From positions 5,456,001 to 5,520,000 of the forward strand of contig OX485804.1 of the NCBI GenBank assembly GCA_950295325.1: a DNA stretch of 64,000 nucleotides, given 5' to 3'. A program made the position numbers and the translations under genes. Origin of the DNA: Polytrichum commune. Taxonomy: Eukaryota > Streptophyta > Polytrichopsida > Polytrichales > Polytrichaceae. Under the pieces are notes generated by a model. It was not told the origin of the DNA, searched no databases, and saw nothing but the letters and a program-made list of their open reading frames with translations. How positions within the stretch are numbered: position 1 is the stretch's first letter; each line of letters opens with the position of its first letter. Positions 41,501 to 52,543 of the stretch are shown here, in pieces.

Positions 41501-44500
41501 TTCAATGGCTAGTCATCAAGCTGTTGCTGTTGCAGCTGGTAAGTTCCGAACTGCAGTGGCAACTTCTACAGGAAGCATTTATGCCTGGGATGGAGAAGGA
41601 AGCAAGGCAGATGTTGCCCCATCTCCTGTTCGTGTGCATGGAATAAAGCATGCGGTAGGTTTGTCTGTTGGTGAAACCCACTCATTGGCCATTGCTGCAC
41701 TGTACATGCCAACCTACTCTACAAAGCCAGCAGATGAACCACTTGCAGTAACCAGGCTAACTTCAGAAGGTGAGGAACCTATGGATGAAGAGGCAGAGCT
41801 GGAGGAAGACACTGGGAGCCCAGGACCTGTGAAAACAAACAGACTGGATGAAGGAGTTCCAAGCTTGAAAGACTTGTGTCAGAGGGTTGCAGCAGAATCT
41901 ATTGTAGAGCCTAAGAATACTCTGCAGATGCTTGAGTTTGCAGATTCTCTTGGTGCTGATCACTTGAGGCGATTTTGTGAGGTAAATAAGTGGTCCACTT
42001 GTATCAAATATGTGTACTTCAAATCTTTCATTTGAAGCAACATCTAGAGATGTTTATATCTTATTTTGAGATTACTGATGTGGCATTTGGAATCTCAGGA
42101 TTCCGTTTTGCGCAATCTGGACTACATCCTCACCATTTCACCTACAACTTTTGCCCACTTGCAACCTTCTCTATTGGCTGAATTGGAGAAAGTTTTGGAC
42201 TCTAGATCTAACCAGTCATGGAGTCATCGGTTGCTACCAACCCCTAGTGCAACACTTCCAGCTGTTATTGATAGTGAAGAGGATGATAGTGATGTTTGTG
42301 GCAATCCACGATCCCGGAGCATTTCATGGTTGGAGGGCGTGGACAAATTGACCGTAGGGAAGCCATCAACTGATGACTTCTTCCTCTCTGGTAATGGACG
42401 AGAAGACGATGCAGTGGGTAAACAACTAAGGGCTGTGCGGAAGAAGTTACAACAGATTGAGGCTTTGGAGTTAAAGCAGTTCAAGGGTCAAGCACTTGAT
42501 AGTCAGCAACTGGCCAAAATTGAGACAAAGCATGAGTTAGAGGAGGCTCTCTCATTATTGGAATCTGGAATTTTACCCCCCACAGTATTACAATCCATGA
42601 AGGTGAAAAATAGCCCTGGTGTAGTCATTGAAAAATCTAGTACAGGAGAAGTGGGTGGTGATACTGATCTTAAACATGGCCCTCACACAGGAAGACGTAA
42701 AAGCAAAGGGTTAGCTAGTCGTGGACAGGGTAATCCTGCACCCGCAGTTTCAAAGGAGTCAAGAAGTTATGAAGATTTTGACCTCCAGGTACAATCACTC
42801 ATTTCTCTCAAAAGACCTGGCAAGGATTTGGGGGGGGGGGGGGGGGTTGCATATTCGACTGTTATGTTGTTTCACAATTGTGAATCACTTGTAAAACTTA
42901 TTGAGTTTGAATCTGATTTTGTTACTGTGGCAGGACACTCTCCTTCAAATAGTGCAATTAGAGAGTCAGTCAAATATAGCAGAAGCCAGTCCATCAGTTC
43001 CTTGTGAGACATCGTCAATTCCCGAGCCTCCTCTTTGTACCCAAAATGATGTCCCTCCATCCCCCATCAGCTTCAGAGAAATCTCAGGCTTTGCTGCACA
43101 AAATTTAGGCGATGCAGCTGAGTCTTGGTCAAATACACAAGCTCTAAGGTCATCCAAGAAGAAGACCAAAAAGGGTGGGCTCTCTATGTTCCTGAGTGGA
43201 GCGTTAGAGGCACCACCAAAACCTCAGACTCCGTCCCCTCTACCGAAGGTTGAGGGCCCAGCATGGGGTGGTAAGCACATTCTCAAAGGAGCTGCATCAC
43301 TAAAGGAGATACAGACCCAGCAGACTGCGGAGGTTACCATTTCAAAAAATGGAGTAGTTTCTCTTGTTAAGACTGGTAGTGCCATCAGGTCTAGTGTAGC
43401 TGGCATACCTATGACTGATGAAAGACCCAGTTTAGCAGTCAGTGCAAAAGAGTTGGGCTCTGGAAAAATAGGTAGTGCAGGGAAAACCTCAGCTGGAAGA
43501 ATTCCACCTGATGTCACTTCTATCAAGAGTAGATCTCTACCAGGGGCTTCAAGTATTGTGAAATCTAGTGTTGTAGGATTTAACAGTAGTAGGCCGAGTG
43601 TTGGTGTAGCCAGCAGCAGCCGCTTTGAGCCAGCTGATTCAGCCTCTGAGGACATGATGGAAGGGGTTTTAAGGGTACCTCTTAGTGAGTTTGTTCGGAG
43701 TTCGGCACCTATAGCTGTAACACAGTCAAAGAGTTCAAATGGTCTGCATCCAGAGAACAGCCCCCCTGCCTGGGCAGGACGTTCTCCAGGGGCATCTGCT
43801 CATTCTCTACGCGATATTCAATTGCAACAGGTACTTTCATAACCTACAAGATTCTATCATCCTTGTCCAGCAAAAGTCAATCAGATTCTAAATGAACAAG
43901 TCTGGTTTGCGGAGTCAATTATATGACATCAGTTATTAGAGATATCCTCTAACTTAACAAGACTTTGGGTCATGAGTTGGTTCTTTTGCATACAACACCT
44001 TCCATATTGGGTAATTATTCAGTGCATGCTTGTAGGTAGTGTGAATGTTTAATCAAAGAAGAACATTCTATATTGATACATTGAGGGTCAAACTCATTTT
44101 GGCATGCCAAGAAGTGCTAAATTGAGTTTGGCATCAATGCACCGAAATAGGTTGCTCTTCATTTAAATGTAAAGACATCCTCTAGGAATGCACTACAAGT
44201 GAAAGAAATTATTGATATTGTGTGCTAAACACCAATGGAAAATTACAGTGGGACCAACTCCATGATGAAAAGTCCCAGTGACGTAAAGGATAACTTAAGT
44301 GAATTGGCATGTTACTTCTTGCTCCTTGTCTGAAGTTGGATGATGATGCTGTGGTTCATCGTATATCGATGTTTATGTACAGGTGAAACAGCATAAAGCA
44401 CAGCAGCGTCCACTACCGTCTCGAGGCAGCCCACAAGTAACTAGTCCTGTAAGCCTGATGACTTCTGCACCAGGAAGCAGTATTCAAACTGCAGACCATG

Positions 44501-44652
44501 CTTCACCATCAACTGAACCTCCTAGTCGATGGTTCAAACCAGAGACGGTGAACCCATCCCCACTTCGTTGCATACAAAAAGAGGAGCAGGCGATGAAGGA
44601 ACTACGGCGATTGTACACCAATGTGAGGATTGCACGACAAGTAGATAGTTGA
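38501..44652 (+). CDS. ankyrin-RCC1 protein with BACK-like region (plant IBtk-like)
   Basis: Ten coding exons with GT-AG borders join to 3666 bases (1221 residues): 38501-38773, 38940-39117, 39564-39792, 39938-40077, 40202-40491, 40819-41031, 41496-41981, 42099-42788, 42934-43830 and 44383-44652. Residues ~30-140 hold ankyrin repeats (STVLHIAAWRNHIPIVRRLL, SSLHRALHFGHLAVAGVLIE). Residues ~150-520 hold RCC1 blades (VYSWGNGANYQLG, VYTWGFGRGGRLGHP, VFTWGSNRDGRLGYP, VYTWGCNREGQLGYG). An acidic linker is followed by a BACK-like helical stretch (EFADSLGADHLRRFCEDSVL) and a long Ser/Pro-rich tail. The last conserved block is SRWFKPE and KEEQAMKELRRLY. The layout matches an uncharacterised plant family distantly like the inhibitor of Bruton tyrosine kinase. 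A scaffold or ubiquitin-ligase adaptor role is inference only. Intron 8 contains 17 consecutive Gs. Confidence 0.88.
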
Positions 44653-46059
44653 AACGCAACTCACGTTCCTCATAGGAGCCATCAATTCTTTTTAGGATCT
44701 CTTGAAGAGTTGTAAAATTTTCTTTCTGGTTATGTAGATGCAAAAGTGAGCATATTGGTGGTCATCTTGAATTTGACCGTACCAGCTACTTTGGACTCTT
44801 TTCTTTGTTGCATTCAACCTTCAGGATTTCGACCCTCTCAGCTTGTCCTGATGAGATGTATGATGTCAGCTGCAATAGATGAATTTGGAACTTTAACCAT
44901 CGTATTCCATGGAATTGTATACCTTCTGTGATTGCTGCCCAGGTTGTGAAAAGGGACTGGTGTAATGGAGGATTTTCCTTTAACTCTTTTGGCTTTATTT
45001 CCAAAGTTAGCTTGCTGTTGCATTGTGGTTTTACATTTAAATATTCTGTTAGTTATGTGTTTGTCTACTAGATGATTTGTGAATTTTGATTTGAAGTCAC
45101 ACAAAAATTCCTTCGTATTTCACAATGTCGTGCATACTAACCTTGGCGATAAAAGTAGCTCCAGTGATGACTGCACAAGTAAGCTGGTTGTGGGCAAGGA
45201 CTATTAACTAGGAGCCTTATAAGGTATCATACCACCACCAAAATTGGTGATAATCAGTATTGAGTCTACAAGCATTCAATTACTTCAGTTTGGCCTGCTT
45301 CGTGTCTTTCTCAAACATAATGATAATTGTGAAGGAACAACTTACTCTACAATTCAATTTAACAACTTTTTCAACGTTGATGCAAGTGCTCAAATTCAAA
45401 ATGGCTAGTACTGGATTATGTCAGATTTGACATAGAATGTTTGTATGTGGAGAGTATGGTTTTCTTTTGACCAGATCTGGAAACTGTTTCTACTCGGGAA
45501 ATCAGAAGTAGGGATAATCCTGGGGTTTTTGGCTTCTCTTGTTGCACATTGATACTTCATGTGTAGGTAGGTCTCATTATAACATGACCCTGTTATTGGA
45601 ATTTGTAGTTTTTTCTTGGACAACCCTGCTACCTACACAAGTAAAAGTTAAGGTTTCCCTTAAAAGCAATCTTTAACTGCTTCCCAATTTGCTCTGTTAT
45701 TATTGCTCTCAAATTGCTTTCTGAATTTCCTTTTTATTATTGCTTTCTCTTTTAATTCTCTTACCAACGTGCCCACCACGTTGATTTGTATTCAGGGTGA
45801 CTTGATGTGCCATTAGGTCATCTCATTTTGAAAGAGAAGGCTGCCTGCTTGAATCTTTTGGAAGATTGAAGTGCGATCACTTGGTTTAGGGTTCCACCCA
45901 ACGTCTGCCTCGCCAATGCTGTGTATGTGCTCTTGGATGCTTCATAAAAATATAGGTCTTTCCTTCAATTTTCCTTGCGGCTTATTTATCTTTAACTTTC
46001 ATACATCTTATTGACTTTTGCTTCTACGGTTTTGCAATTTGATTATTAGATACGGTAGC
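44653..46059. other. intergenic region between the ankyrin/RCC1 and GAPN genes
   Basis: It should contain the 3' untranslated region of the upstream gene (first ~400 bases, with TTTAAATATTCTG-like A/T-rich words) and the GAPN promoter and leader. No further gene or repeat is recognised. Confidence 0.4.
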
Positions 46060-49000
46060 ATGGCGGGAAAGGGATTCTATAAAGACATCATTGAAGGTGA
46101 CACATATAAATACTATGCCAATGGCGAATGGAAGGTGTCGAGTTCGGGGAAATTTGTCCCCATCACCAACCCCTTCACTCTGCAGGTCCAGTTCAAAGTG
46201 CAATGTAAGTGCTACTGTCTCCCTCCCACGTCAATTTCAAGTCACGACATTCAGGAATTGTTACGATGTGGAGTTGTTTTTTCTGAGAGAAGTGTTTGTG
46301 TTGTTCCAAAGTTGATCAGTTCTTCAATGGCAGGATGGTTTTTTGTGAATATTTGTGCAATATTGAGTTACTCAATATTGTGATTTCATCAGGGAGAGAG
46401 TATGCCCTCCTCCTGAAGTTTCTTTAGGGTGAACCACAAATTCAAACATGGCATCCCACCTCATACAGGAAATTTCGTATGGTTAAGGAGATAGCTCACT
46501 AAATTCTTGAATGGTGTACAGAATCTCTTTCCTTGAAAATTAGGTTAAACCTAATTTGGTCTAATTGAATCTAAATGGACGAGTAGATAAGAATCAGGTT
46601 CATGACCCTTCGATGTATGTTAGTTATGTTCAATTTCCGAAATGTGAAACAGGATTGTCAATCAGACTTCCCTAAGTCTTCCACTAATTCTAATGTATCT
46701 AATGAACACTTTGACACAAAAGTGATGTCGACAATAACTATCTCTAACATCCTGAATTTTCGAGTGCTGACTGTAATCTTGACCATTCTTATAGAAGTAG
46801 ACCATGAATTATTGTTTCTTCTTCCATGATGCCAGGTCTCTGAAACAAGCCTGCATCCTCTTGCAACATGGCAATCCAGACGAATGTAAAATCATACTTT
46901 GCAATATAACTTAGGCGTTTGTATTGATATAAATGGCACTTTTGTACATGAAAGATTAACTGGAATCTCGTATTTGATGATTGTTTGCAGCCTGCACTCA
47001 GGACGAGGTGAACAAGTGTGTGGATCAATCCAAAGCTGCACAGAAGCTCTGGGCCAAGACACCTCTGTGGACTAGGGCAGAAAAACTTCACAAATTTGCT
47101 GCTATATTGAAAGCCCAGCAGAAACCCATTGCAGAGTGCCTTGTAGACGAAGTCGCCAAATGCTTCAAAGATGCTGTTACGGAGGTGAAACATGACAGCG
47201 CACGATTTTTTTTCTCATTACCTTTCTGTAAAGATGCAGTTTTGTTATCGAAACTTGCTCTTAACTGATATGATGCCATTCCATATGGACCAAGCCAGGG
47301 CATATATCTAGTTAACCTCATTATGTGAACCCTAAACTTTTCTGTGTTCCTTGAGCTCTCTATAAAGTGAGCTTTTTGTATGTCTTGGTAGACGAAGTTG
47401 CCAAATGCCTGAAGGAATGCCATCGCGGGAGTGAAACACAATGCCCGATATTCTTCTTGTTAATTTTCTGCAGAAATGTACTTTCATTATCGAAACTTGC
47501 TTTTAAATATGATGCTGTGCGAAGAAAAGAACCATCTGCCCCACATTCACCTGACCTTCTCTCATTAGTGCATAATTTCTGGATGGACATATTTATAGAC
47601 CAAGTCAGGGTATATCCTAGTTAATCTAGTTGCATGAACCCTAAACTTTTCTGTGTTTCTTGAGAGCTCTTATATGATTTGAGCTTTTTGTATGTCCAGG
47701 TGGTGCGCTCTGCTGATCTTGTTAAGTATGCGGCAGAGGAGGGAATTAGGATTCTCGCTCAGGGGAGGTTCTTGGTTTCAGATTGCTTCCCAGGAAATGG
47801 CAGGAATAAATACTGCCTTGCTTCCAAGGTAGTGACGCTGTTGAGACAGAACCATTATGAAAGTATATATGTACATATGTTTTAGTTGTAATTGATCAGC
47901 CTGAGAAAAGTGGCTTGTGAAAGTTACAGATTCCTCTTGGTGTGGTTCTTGCAATCCCTCCATTCAACTATCCTGTGAATCTTGCTGTGTCCAAGATTGC
48001 TCCAGCCTTGATTGCAGGAAATTCAGTTGTACTCAAGCCTCCCACTCAGGTAATGCTGAACCTATTTACATAACTTTTGTGCCACCAAGTAAATTAGGAG
48101 TGGAGCAGTCACTGTCAATTATATTGCGTCATGTTAAGTTAAGTGGGCCTTAAATGAACACTTTCAGCTCTGCGCACACTTTTTGTAGGATATGGAACAA
48201 AGTCAGTGTGAGACGATTACCAAATTTATATAGCGCCTATAGCATTTTCCTCATAGTTTTGGAAGCTAATGTGATTAATTTATTTTCTGTCAAAGTGAAG
48301 ATCCTCTTTTTCATTAAATGATCATATAGGCCCCCCCAATTATGTTGATTGTTGAGTCTAGAATGGTAAGAAATTTTGAGCATGTAGTCCAATCTTCATC
48401 AAACACAGGTCTTTTTGGTGTCCATTCTTAGATCCACACCTAACCATACATCACTCAAATATAGGTGCCCACTTAAGATCAGTAACCGAATTAGGCTCAC
48501 TTACCTTAATGGAAATGACGAGTATTTGCACTTCCATTTCTTTCCTGAGGATAATGGATTGCAGCCATCTAGGGTGTCATTTGATTGTGGGCACGCAATT
48601 ATTAGGGTGGTTAGACGGGAAAACTCAAGAGATTAGCATTTGTTTTTCTTAAATTTATGAACCCCTTGATGAGGTCAAGTCCCATATATATTGGAGGAAA
48701 TTGCTTAACATGTGTATTACAATGCAGGGAGCAGTCTCATGCTTGCACATGGTGCACTGCTTTCATATGGCAGGCTTCCCAAACGGGTTGATTTGCGCAG
48801 TAACTGGGAAGGGTTCTGAAATTGGAGACCTGCTCACCACGCATCCCGGAATCAATTGCATAAGGTAATGTTACATTTTTGGAAATTTGTTGCTGATTTG
48901 CAGTTCCTTTGTGCTAGATGGAGGAGCACCTCAACACCTGTACTTATTATTATTTTTTGTCACAACACTAGGCTGTTGCAAGGTCTGTCTTATTTTGTAG

Positions 49001-52000
49001 TGGAATCTGAGTTGTGGTGACAGGTGAATAGGACCTTATTAGTGATAATGGTATGATGTACTTGTGGTGATTATGGTATAGTTTCACAGGAGGAGACACT
49101 GGCATAGCTATCTCAAGAAAGGCAGGAATGATTCCTCTTCAGATGGAACTTGGAGGCAAAGATACATGTCTTGTGCTTGAAGATGCTGATTTAGAACTGG
49201 CTGCAACCCACATCATCAAGGGAGGATTCTCTTACAGGTAGTGACACCTTATCATTTTATTGACACAATTGTTTCATTGAAAAAAGGATGTACCTTCTTC
49301 CATCCTGTCGTCCTGGTGAAAATTGAATACTGTTCCGATTTTGAATACCTTTTTAAATTTCAATGTGAACATTTAAAAATTTATGTTTCACCCTTTCAGA
49401 TTTGAAGTACTGTATGCAATGAGCTCTCTTTGATCATACTTCAGTTCATTCAATCACGAAAAGGCAGGGAGATAGGTCTGGTATGTAAGACTTGCCCAAA
49501 GTGAGATTAAGGTAAATGGGCCTAAAAAATAACGGTTTTAGTTCTGCACCCACTTCTCCTAGGACATTGAACACGCATCTAGGACAAGATGATTAGCAAA
49601 TCCAAATCGAGGCTATAGTCATTTTTCTCAAAATCTTCGAAGCTCAAATGAGTATCTTATTCATCATCAAAGTGGATATACTGTCTTTGTAACTGATCAT
49701 ATAGGTCGCCCGGATAATGTTGACTATCGAACTTAGAATAGTTAAACAAACTTTGAGCACATTGTCCATCTTCTTTTAGACACATGTGTTTCTGGTGTCT
49801 GATATTAGATCTACACCTAATTAATCACACAGCTTTTATCATAGGTGTCAAATTAAGCTAAGTGACCGAATAAAGCTTCTTGAAAATCTAAAGAGAAACC
49901 TACAAGCTGTAGTTTTTTCCCAAATTGCTGCAGTGGGCAACGGTGTACAGCAGTGAAGGTGATATGTGTGATGCAGTCAGTTGCCGATGATTTGGTGAAG
50001 AAAGTTGTCGAAAAGATGAACAAGCTGACAGTAGGCTACCCTAATGCTGATTGTGATATTACACCTGTGATCAGCGAGACGTCTGCGGAATTCATTCAAG
50101 GTTTAGTAGAAGATGCAAGAGACAAGGGAGCTAGGTTCCATCAGGTACACATTCTGCTACCCTAATCTGAAGCCACCCTGCCTGAAATTCGAAGGGGGCG
50201 GGGGGTTAACCAGTGTTCCACTAGAAAACCCAGTGCCATGAAAGATAGGTCCCATTTAATGTTTCAAAATAAAATCTCTGAGAGTATTAGAACATTTTAG
50301 GGTAATGAAAATCCATTTTCAAAATATGATAGACACAATCAAAGAATATTCACCAATTATGCGCATTACTTTGTAACCCTTCTGAGAATAGATCTTTATC
50401 TCATGTAGTTCATATCTCTACAAGGGAGTGACCCCTGTGCTGAATTCACAAGCGCCAATCCAAGACCTTGAGTGGTTGGGGCTCATCTCCACCTTGCAAG
50501 TGGTATGGGTTTCATTCTCCACTGAGCCATGCTACTATTACCTGCCATTGTCCACCCAATCGCTGTGGGGGTCACCTTAAAAGGTGTGGGCACCAAAGGG
50601 CACAATGAACTTAGTAAGGGAGGAACAATGTTAAATCAAGTTGTCCCAAGTACGGCTGCTAAAAGGAGTTCACCTCTGAATAGTCGCTATCCTTTGTCTG
50701 AACCCACATAATGTGGTCTGTAGGCCTTATTGACAGACTTGATGACAGTGAACATTGCAGTGACGCTCCAAATTTTAATGGTTCATCCACATTCAACTCA
50801 ATCATTGACAAAAGAGAATCGAATTTGCCAGCACTTGGTATTCCATGACCCTGTCAACTTTGAGATGATGTTTTTAGAGATGTTAATTCTAAATAGGAAC
50901 TCATACCACACAGGAATGGAAAAGAGAAGGAAATCTTATATGGCCACTCCTCATCGACAACGTGCGCCCAGATATGCGAATTGCATGGGAGGAGCCCTTT
51001 GGACCCGTGATTCCGGTCCTGCGGATCAAAACGGCTGAAGAAGGCATTAAGCACTGCAATACTAGTCACTTTGCACTTCAGGTACCCCACCTTCTCTTCA
51101 AATGAAACATGATCATTCTTTTTGGCATTGAATGAATTGAGATGAAGTAATGGCAAGGGTGTAGAAGTGTATTACTGAAGGGTCTGTCAAATTGATGTTT
51201 CTTCTTAGAATCCACATGAGGTTATTGGAAGCTTAATAACTAGCACACTATGGGATGGTTGAAACTCGAATGTCAATTTAAGCTGTATATCTCCCAGGTG
51301 TGTTTGCGATAAAGGTCAAATTTACCAGACAGGCAGATCTGCTGAAACTTAAGGTCATTGGGCTAAAATGGACACCTCTAGCTCTGCACACACGTCATTT
51401 ATGATAATAAACATGCGCTTAGGATGAGATGATTCGCAAATACAAAGAGAGGCCGGAGCCAAAGTCCTTATGATTCTTAGAGGTCATAGGAACATATTAT
51501 TCATTACCAAAGTAAGGATTCTCTTTCTCCTTGAATGATCATAAAGCCCCCCCAATTATGTTGACTATTGAATCCAATCTTGAGCATGTAGTCCAATCTC
51601 TTTTAAACACATATCTTTTTGGTGTTCATTCTTAGATCCACACCTCACCACACACCACTCAAATGTGGGTGTCTGATTAAGATAAACAACCAAATTAGGC
51701 CCGCCCATCTTAGTTCTAGCAACAAACCAACCGTACAAGAATTTTTGAAGTCCCAGTTCTTTCAGAGCAAATGCCTATGTGTCTACACCTCCCTGTGAAT
51801 AAGAGCAAGTTTTTGTAATGGTGGTCAAGCAGGGATGCATCTTCACTAAAAACATTGACAAGGCTATCATGTTGAGTGATGCCATGGAATCTGGAACTAT
51901 TCAAATCAATGCTGCACCTGCACGAGGACCCGACCATTTTCCATTCCAGGTATACCACTATTTATAATTAGACTTTGTTTTTGGCAAGAACATGATCCCT

Positions 52001-52543
52001 GAATGTTGTCTATCAATCACTTCTTCGCCACTTGTTTGATTGTAGCCTGCATCTCCAAATGCAAGTGGACAGCGTTTAATGTTGTGCAAGTGTGTTACAT
52101 ACCCCTTCAGGATTTATTATCCTTGCAGTGGTAATTGAACTTAGCTAATAATTAAATTCTTAGCAATTTCAGTTTGTGACCAGTTCTGGACATTGATTCA
52201 ACCCACATTTCATCCTTATATGTTGCAACTATTAAACATCGTAAATATCAACCCTATGTTTGGTGGGCATTGACGTGGTGTCGTAATTTGATGTGATTGA
52301 ATTAATGTGAAATCAGTGCTAGTATATATGGATCTAAAGGTTTGTGATGGGCATCCAACTTGATATATCAATTTGCAGGAAACTGGGTCTGTTGGATACC
52401 TTAAGCTTTATTTTATTTTGGTGATGTAGGGCCTGCGTGACAGTGGCATAGGCTCGCAAGGAATTACAAACACCATAAACATGATGACTAAAACCAAAAG
52501 TACCGTCATCAACCTGCCAGAAGAATCGTACACCACAGGTTGA
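46060..52543 (+). CDS. GAPN: NADP-dependent non-phosphorylating glyceraldehyde-3-phosphate dehydrogenase
   Basis: Ten exons join to 1491 bases (496 residues, the usual plant GAPN length): 46060-46204, 46991-47184, 47700-47828, 47930-48049, 48728-48864, 49082-49237, 49934-50144, 50914-51081, 51833-51949 and 52430-52543. The enzyme is a cytosolic ALDH-family member that oxidises glyceraldehyde 3-phosphate to 3-phosphoglycerate while making NADPH. Key sites are intact: [20 protein letters not shown], the general-base Glu264 in QMELGGKD, the catalytic Cys298 in [16 protein letters not shown], and the family tail [11 protein letters not shown]. All introns are GT-AG. Introns 4, 6 and 8 each contain one copy of the same inverted-repeat element, and intron 2 contains a tandem duplication with a fossil exon end. 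Confidence 0.95.
46370..46545 (+). repeat. dispersed repeat in GAPN intron 1
   Basis: The words ATGCCCTCCTCC, GGGTGAACCACAAATTCAAA, CATCCCACCTC and CTCTTTCCTTGAAAATT align in order with 34120-34300 in the same orientation. No ends were defined. Confidence 0.55.
47140..47695 (+). repeat. tandem duplication spanning the end of GAPN exon 2 and intron 2
   Basis: The first unit begins in exon 2 (CTTGTAGACGAAGTCGCCAAATGC, about 47140) and runs to GAGCTTTTTGTATGTC (about 47386). The second begins TTGGTAGACGAAGTTGCC (47388) and runs to GAGCTTTTTGTATGTCCAG at the exon 3 acceptor. The second unit's exon-derived part reads DEVAKCLKE before decaying. Both units share ATCGAAACTTGCT, GACCAAG-CAGGG and AACCCTAAACTTTTCTGTGT. 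Confidence 0.85.
48134..48509 (+). mobile_element. TIR-family element in GAPN intron 4
   Basis: The left end TTAAGTTAAGTGGGCCT and the right end TTAGGCTCACTTACCTTAA are an inverted pair. The interior has TCAGCTCTGCGCACAC, CCCCCCCAATTATGTTGATT, GAGCATGTAGTCCAATC and TTAGATCCACACCTAACCA. It is non-coding. Confidence 0.75.
49506..49881 (+). mobile_element. TIR-family element in GAPN intron 6
   Basis: The left end ATTAAGGTAAATGGGCCTAA is clear; the right end near 49870 is diverged. Interior words are CCACTTCTCCTAGGACATTG, AGATGATTAGCAAATCCAAA, TGTTGACTATCGAAC and TTTGAGCACATTGTCC. This is the fullest copy of the left half. Confidence 0.7.
51347..51712 (+). mobile_element. TIR-family element in GAPN intron 8
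   Basis: The left end ACTTAAGGTCATTGGGCTAA and the right end TTAGGCCCGCCCATCTTAG are an inverted pair. The interior has AGCTCTGCACACACG, GCCCCCCCAATTATGTTGAC, GAGCATGTAGTCCAATC and TTAGATCCACACCTCACCA. It is non-coding. Confidence 0.75.
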
